Shown here in pieces: positions 59,231-64,000 of a stretch of 64,000 bases of DNA; positions within the stretch are counted from its first letter, which is position 1, and the number at the start of each line of letters is the position of its first letter. The stretch comes from Neckera pumila (taxonomy: Eukaryota; Streptophyta; Bryopsida; Hypnales; Neckeraceae). Position numbers and translations under genes: made by a program. The stretch is from NCBI GenBank assembly GCA_963969595.1, contig OZ018412.1, positions 3,598,501-3,662,500 on the forward strand, in the 5' to 3' direction. Under the pieces are notes generated by a model, which was not told the origin of the DNA, did no database searches, and saw nothing but the letters and a program-made list of their open reading frames with translations.

Positions 59231-60489
59231 AGTAAAAGAAATTATAATTGTTTTAAAAAATCTGTAATTGTTTTAAAAAATCTGTAATTATAATCATTAG
59301 TTCAGTTGGAAGCTTAAGTTTAATTCATTAGTTAAATTTTTCTACTTGACATTCTAATCTTTTAACTAAAAACAAAGAATTGTGAGCTTATTTGCACCAT
59401 GTAAGCGCTATACGGGCAAAAAATGTCACATGGGAATTTTTTTCATACGGCCCATCCGTGACTTAAGACCGAATGTGGGGGCGAAAAAAGTGACGCGGTG
59501 AACGGTGAGGATGATGTGGCATGCCTAATCATCACACTTTCATGCTATTGAGAATTTTAATATTGCTTTTGGAAATGTCAATTTCGACATCCAAATTTTT
59601 TTGGAGACGTTGATTAGTGCATACCACACCCCAAAGCCATTAGGTAGAGCCACAAAAAATAATTACTGAAAATAAGTTGAATAATAAATTATAAAAATAA
59701 AATAAAGTGACCAAGAGAAATTGTTGAATTTAGCAAGGATTAAAGGAAACTAGCTTACCATCTACCATCAAGAAATTTTTTGATGGAAAAATGAAGGAAT
59801 TACTTCATTGACAATTAGTAAAAATAAAAGATAGAAAGAATTTATTTATATTGAAATCTTTTATTTATCCATGAGGAGACAAAGGGTAAGGGATAATTTG
59901 AACATGGAAGTCTGACCATTGGACATCTGGATGATATTTCAAACATGGAGACATGGTTTCAAACATTTTATATTGAATACAAATCTTGTTTTATATATTC
60001 TATATAGATTGTTTCACTTTCTATCAACCTACTTGTATAAAAAGCTATTTTTTTCATCCACAATATACAATCCATCCATTTCCCTTTTTTTGCAAAGCAT
60101 GCCACATGTATGCCTTCTCCTAAATTTTTCACGTCTATTTAGTGTTTTATTGTAGTCCACAGTAACTTTTTAATGACTTACCCGCAATCACAATGGATCT
60201 ACTCACTTACATGGTAGTCTTTGTTTTTATGGACTCTAAAAAAAATCAGTATGATTCATTCATATCAAATAAAAACATTGTCCATGAAAAAATCAATTGA
60301 TTTTTTCGGTAATTTGCTAGCATTTTCGGCAAAATCCATAAAAATCTACCTTTTGCGGCCATCCGTCCTTTAACATCTTAATGTCATGTCAGACATTGTG
60401 TGTATTTGGTTTGATATACAAAAAAATACGGATTTCTTACAGTGATTTCTTAATCTTTGGTTCAATGTATATTGCTTGATGAATATGAA
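59231..60489. other. Unassigned DNA
   Basis: No gene. A less A+T-rich block at 59390-59540 stands out but shows no motif. ACGGATTTCTTACAGTGATT at about 60429 resembles the terminus of the small element inside 60898-61686. Confidence 0.3.
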
Positions 60490-60897
60490 TCAATTTTTAC
60501 AATCTCTCCCAATCAATATGAATGCTAATATATATAAAAGAAGCATCAAGCTCTACTTTGGAAATGCATTGCATGTCATGTAGAACAATGATGATCTTGG
60601 TCTCGGGTTTTGAGCTAAATAATCGGTCACTGACAAAAGCAACTGCAATAGCAACTTGTTCAACTCTAGAAAAGTATACATCATATGAACTAGCTTTCAG
60701 AGGAATTCTTTTTGAGGAATTTGTCAAAACATCTATTTCAAATTCTACTTGCTTGGGATAGACTATTAAGAAAATTCAATAAATGGCATACCAAAGTAGG
60801 ATTACTTTTGTTGACAAACCCATTAAGTTGTAGCATATAGAGCTTTTTGTCAAGCTTACTATATGAAAAGGTAGTAGTGATGTCAAATTTGAATTTT

Positions 60898-61686
60898 CCC
60901 TCCGTCCCAAAACGATCTTCATATTGGCCTTAATTTTTTGTCTCAAAATGAACTTCTTCTTGTTGAAAGAAGGAAATTGGCAAATAGTTTTCTACCCATT
61001 GTAGCAATTACAATGCTCAAATCTACAAAAAATAGGAGCATTTCTATTTCCATTGTGAATGATTCTTTCATTTGTAGCTTTTTGGTGAACAATTCCCAAA
61101 ATGTGGACTAAATGGAGATTATCCTCCAATAGAAGGAGGTGGATTCCGATGGCCCTTCCCTAATCAATGCCACTTATGTACCAATAAGCTAGCAAGTGAT
61201 TTTATAGTGGCACTGCTTGAGTGGGCCACTCCTATACCTTCTTATACTATAGCATACAATTGAATAGCCACCAGTGCTTGTTAGAAATGGTCCCAAAATC
61301 TAATTTTCAAGTACTCTAAAACTACACCTTCAAAAAAATTTTAAAATTCAAAATTCTAGGATCACTGGAGTGCATTGGATTTTATTTACATGTCAAGTTT
61401 TTTTTTAAAATATATTATTTGTAATCTTAATTACAAGAAACTTGCGTCTTTGGTGACAATTTTAGGTAACATCAAATGTAACAACCCCTGTTTTTATGTC
61501 AACAGTGGTGTCTAACATAACATCTTGATATCATCTTAATGTGAGGTTAGACATCATTGCTGATATTAAAATATGGATTGCTACATTTGATGTCATCTAA
61601 AATCCATCGTCTAAGACATGGATTTCTTATAGTGCTTAATCCGGAACATTTGCTCTAACAGAAAGATCATTTTGGGACAGAGGGAG
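60898..61686. mobile_element. Stowaway-like (Tc1/mariner-class) element inside copia RT
   Basis: The left end CCCTCCGTCCCAAAACGATC and the right end, reversed, CTCCCTCTGTCCCAAAATGA match the well-known Stowaway terminus CTCCCTCCGTCCCAAAA. A TA follows the right end at 61687-61688. The left TA and first bases are lost. It interrupts the copia reverse transcriptase between its YKDYEI and LYMLQLNGF blocks. At 789 bp it is longer than most Stowaway MITEs, partly because of the small element inside. Confidence 0.8.
61431..61637. mobile_element. Small inverted-repeat element nested in the Stowaway-like element
   Basis: The right end, reversed, is CACTATAAGAAATCCATGTC. The left end has ATTACAAGAAACTTGCGTC. 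Both lead into a shared inner ACATCAAATGTARCAA. The CACTA-like right terminus suggests a tiny CACTA derivative. The left terminus is mutated and no target duplication is certain. Confidence 0.5.
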
Positions 61687-63126
61687 TATTTCATAATCTT
61701 TGTAAGCAAAAATTGTCAATAATATCTTCATACTATTATATTGAACTATGAGACTAAAAGTCTCTAAAAAGTCAATGTTTGACTTTCAAGAGCATCCCTT
61801 TGCTACCAACTTTGCTTTAAACCAATCTAAGAAACCTATTTGACTTGGTTTTATAAATGAATATTCATGTACATTGAATGGCCTTGCGTCCTAAAGATAG
61901 AGGTTGTAACTTTCAAGTCCCATTTGTAATCAGCTTCCATTCATTTGAATACTCATAGTTTAAAGCTTCTTCGTATGTAGTCAGAATAGATGGTAGATCA
62001 ACTGAAAGTGCTGAATAAGCGTCGTATTGTAGTGAATACTTATTAGGATAATTACAAATGCAAAAGATTGTTGTAGAATTGAAGGATTGTCTTGAGGAAT
62101 ATTATTAGCCCATATAGGAACAATCACAAGAAGTCAGAGGTAATATAATTACAATAAGAGATAATATACTTGTAACATTTTTTGGCCTATTGACAATGTA
62201 AAATGTTGAAGGAGGTGATTTCAAAGAGGCAATTCAAATGATCTATTTATCTCCTTATGGACAATGTCCTAAAAAAACTCTAGTACAAGTACTTGATTTA
62301 TTCTAGATATGATAGCCTTTCAAAGAATCAGAATAATCAAAGAATAATTAATCCATATTTGACTTTAGGTTGCAAATTAATGAAATTATCTTGTTTAAAA
62401 TCATCAATGTCTATGAATACATGACATCCAAACCTCCTCATATGTGAAACAGAGGCAGTAACTCTTGCAATGAAATGTTGAAATATTTTGAAATAAAACC
62501 TCATAAAAGACCTTTTTGAAACAAAAGACCCTTCGATTTTTGCTTAACATAAAAGGCAAATCTATAAGAGGAATAATCACTTTTAAACAAGATGTAATAT
62601 AAGGACACTCTATGTAAAGGTTTAGAAATTCACTCGCAAACATAATTGCGCAAAAATGAATTGGAAAAAAATTCATGAATCCACTCTTTGTGAAAAGGAA
62701 AGGATTTTTGTTTGCTTTTACCATAAGGACATTCTAGATAGTTGTTGCAAATCCTTTGATATATGAGATATTGAGAGACCGCAAAATGACCTAGACAATG
62801 CCATTTGATGGATCATGTCAATATAAAGATGTCCAAACCTTTGATGCCAAATATCCATTGGAATTGTCCTCTCAAAGAGGTAATTAATGTCTCAAACAGA
62901 TAGAATCATATAAGATGAGTTGTTTCCTACTGAAAGAATAACTTTAGAATCAAGAAGATATATATTGCCAACCATATAACCTAGCATAAGAGTTTGTGTA
63001 CCTATCGAAAGGAACAAATAAAATGATCACTCTGAAAAAACATCATGCAGACTTTTGAAATTCTAGTAATAGAGAACAAATTTTGTTGTAGATCTTGAAC
63101 ATAAAGATCAAACATCTTTGAAAATG

Positions 63127-63263
63127 CAGTAGTAGAAAATTTAATTTTTTTGTTGTTTTAGTCGCGTTGATCCGGTCAAAATTTGACAAAAATTTGTTGA
63201 ATCCCAAATTTTGACCCGATCAACGCGACCAAAACAACAGAAAAATTAGATTTTCTACTAGTG
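63127..63263. mobile_element. 137-bp foldback MITE with CACTA-like ends
   Basis: The arms pair over about 60 bp (GTTGTTTTAGTCGCGTTGAT with ATCAACGCGACCAAAACAAC). Left terminus CAGTAGTAGAAAAT. Right terminus, reversed, CACTAGTAGAAAAT. It is flanked by ATG on both sides (63124-63126 and 63264-63266), a perfect 3-bp target duplication as in CACTA-class elements. Confidence 0.85.
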
Positions 63264-63272
63264 ATGGCTTAT

Positions 63273-64000
63273 TGTGAGCTCTCAGTTCGTCACTTGAGAT
63301 TCACTCTTTTTTTTTTTTTTCTTACAAGTTTGAGTGTACTTTGGATACAAAAAGCCTCCCAAAGAGTATAAGACCAGAATAGGCATGTCACATGCTAATA
63401 TAGCATTTGGTTCCTTATAAAAAAACATCCTTCAATTAATCTCAATTTTTGTTTGTAAATAGGTCAAAATTCGGGATTTCATATAATTGTAGGATTTTAA
63501 GTAAATAGGGCTAGAATCTCCAAACCTATGGTGTATGTAACATCTTAAAATTGGTCTGAGGAATACTGTAGAGGTCCTAAGTCCATTCCCAAAGATATGT
63601 TTCACTTTTCCCATTGCATCAACTAAATAGCGGAAACCCGGATTATTGGCCTGCAAAAGTTACAACCTCAAGATGGACACTTGGAGGGAATCTAGAAATG
63701 CAGTATGGCATTCTAGGGTAGAAATCACATTTGGAGCTCAACGGCAAAATTGATTTGCCAAAATTCTCTCTACAAAAAAGATTCCCTAGTTGCCAAAATT
63801 AAAAAGAGAAGCTAGAATTTGATTTTCCTATGACCTTTGTACAAAGTAAAAATATGAACTTTGTAGAATTCCATGAGAAATTCCGTAAAAAAATTTGGAA
63901 TTTTTTGATTTGCAGAAAATGCTCTTCTAGACAATCAATCGCCAATTACAATGGAAAATTCTTGGAAATTATCCAAATTGCGGTAAAATCTGACTAAAAA
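63273..64000 (+). mobile_element. LTR-like repeat (family C), copy 4, cut by window end
   Basis: Starts TGTGAGCTCTCAGTTCGTCA and matches copy 2 through AAAAGCCTCCCAAAGAGTA, GAGGTCCTAAGTCC and GATTTGCAGAAAATGCTCTT to GCGGTAAAATCTGACTAAAA at the window edge. The TATA-box half lies beyond the window. It begins 7 bases after the MITE target duplication. Confidence 0.65.

Larger units (their letters stand above)
60490..63110 (-). pseudogene. Ty1/copia pol relic (integrase and reverse transcriptase)
   Basis: The minus strand, read from 63110 down, contains these degraded blocks. First, the gag-pre-integrase region (DLYVQDLQQNLFSITRISK; MDIWHQRFGHLYIDMIHQM near 62840). Then integrase core traces (YILFKSDYSSYRFAFYVKQK near 62590). 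Then reverse transcriptase (TYEEALNYEYSNEW near 61965; NIDFLETFSLIVQYNSMK near 61770; AYKDYEI at the MITE border). After the insert it resumes with KKLYMLQLNGFVNKSNPT, LVCHLL and FDKFLKKN near 60800-60690. Many frameshifts and stops. No LTR pair of its own was recognised. Confidence 0.8.

Overview
The window looks like nuclear DNA of a land plant. It holds two recognisable host genes, both with canonical plant introns, in the first 14 kb. The remaining 50 kb is A+T-rich DNA made almost entirely of layered, mostly decayed transposable elements. The high-GC, Gly-rich RPS10 coding sequence and the presence of Tc1-type (DD34E) and piggyBac-type transposase relics lead me to suspect a seed-free plant (moss, lycophyte or fern). 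That is an inference, not a demonstration.

Region 1 (about 26-7600): a minus-strand cation diffusion facilitator gene of the MTP6/MTPC1-like type, with about 12 exons running from an ATG at 5814 to a stop at 26-28. It has six predicted membrane helices, both HxxxD metal-site motifs and two separate His-rich segments. Its upstream side (5.8-7.6 kb) is built of diverged local duplications. A promoter-like module at 7.37-7.65 kb is repeated three more times at 8.9-10.15 kb. Region 2 (11.7-14 kb): a plus-strand gene for cytosolic ribosomal protein eS10 (RPS10) with one intron, telomere-box promoter motifs and a short upstream ORF. The two genes are divergent, so the duplicated block lies between them.

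Region 3 (14.2-64 kb): transposon country. Main contents in order: a tandem 0.65-0.7 kb repeat (15.1-17.0); a dead Tc1-like transposase (17.3-18.4) beside a CACTA terminus relic (18.46-18.84); a long LTR-like repeat with a TATA box (18.84-about 20.96), with relatives at 31.0-33.0 (minus), 37.3-38.9 and 63.27-end; a piggyBac-like transposase pseudogene (25.3-27.5); a 988-bp CACTA-type element with a perfect 3-bp target duplication (33.1-34.1); a 0.3-kb inverted-repeat MITE family in four copies, one split by a 3.9-kb duplicated insert (39.6-43.8); a 5.1-kb non-autonomous CACTA element with dense subterminal motifs (47.17-52.26); a 762-bp foldback palindrome nested in an older repeat (58.0-58.76); and a Ty1/copia pol relic whose reverse transcriptase is split by a Stowaway-like element (60.5-63.1).

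No tRNA, rRNA, CRISPR array or intact transposase was found. Nested insertions give a relative order of arrival at several places. I found no convincing new multigene system. The most notable items are the two transposase types that are uncommon in plants, the doubly His-rich MTP with an exon-phase conflict, and the nested and foldback repeat structures.
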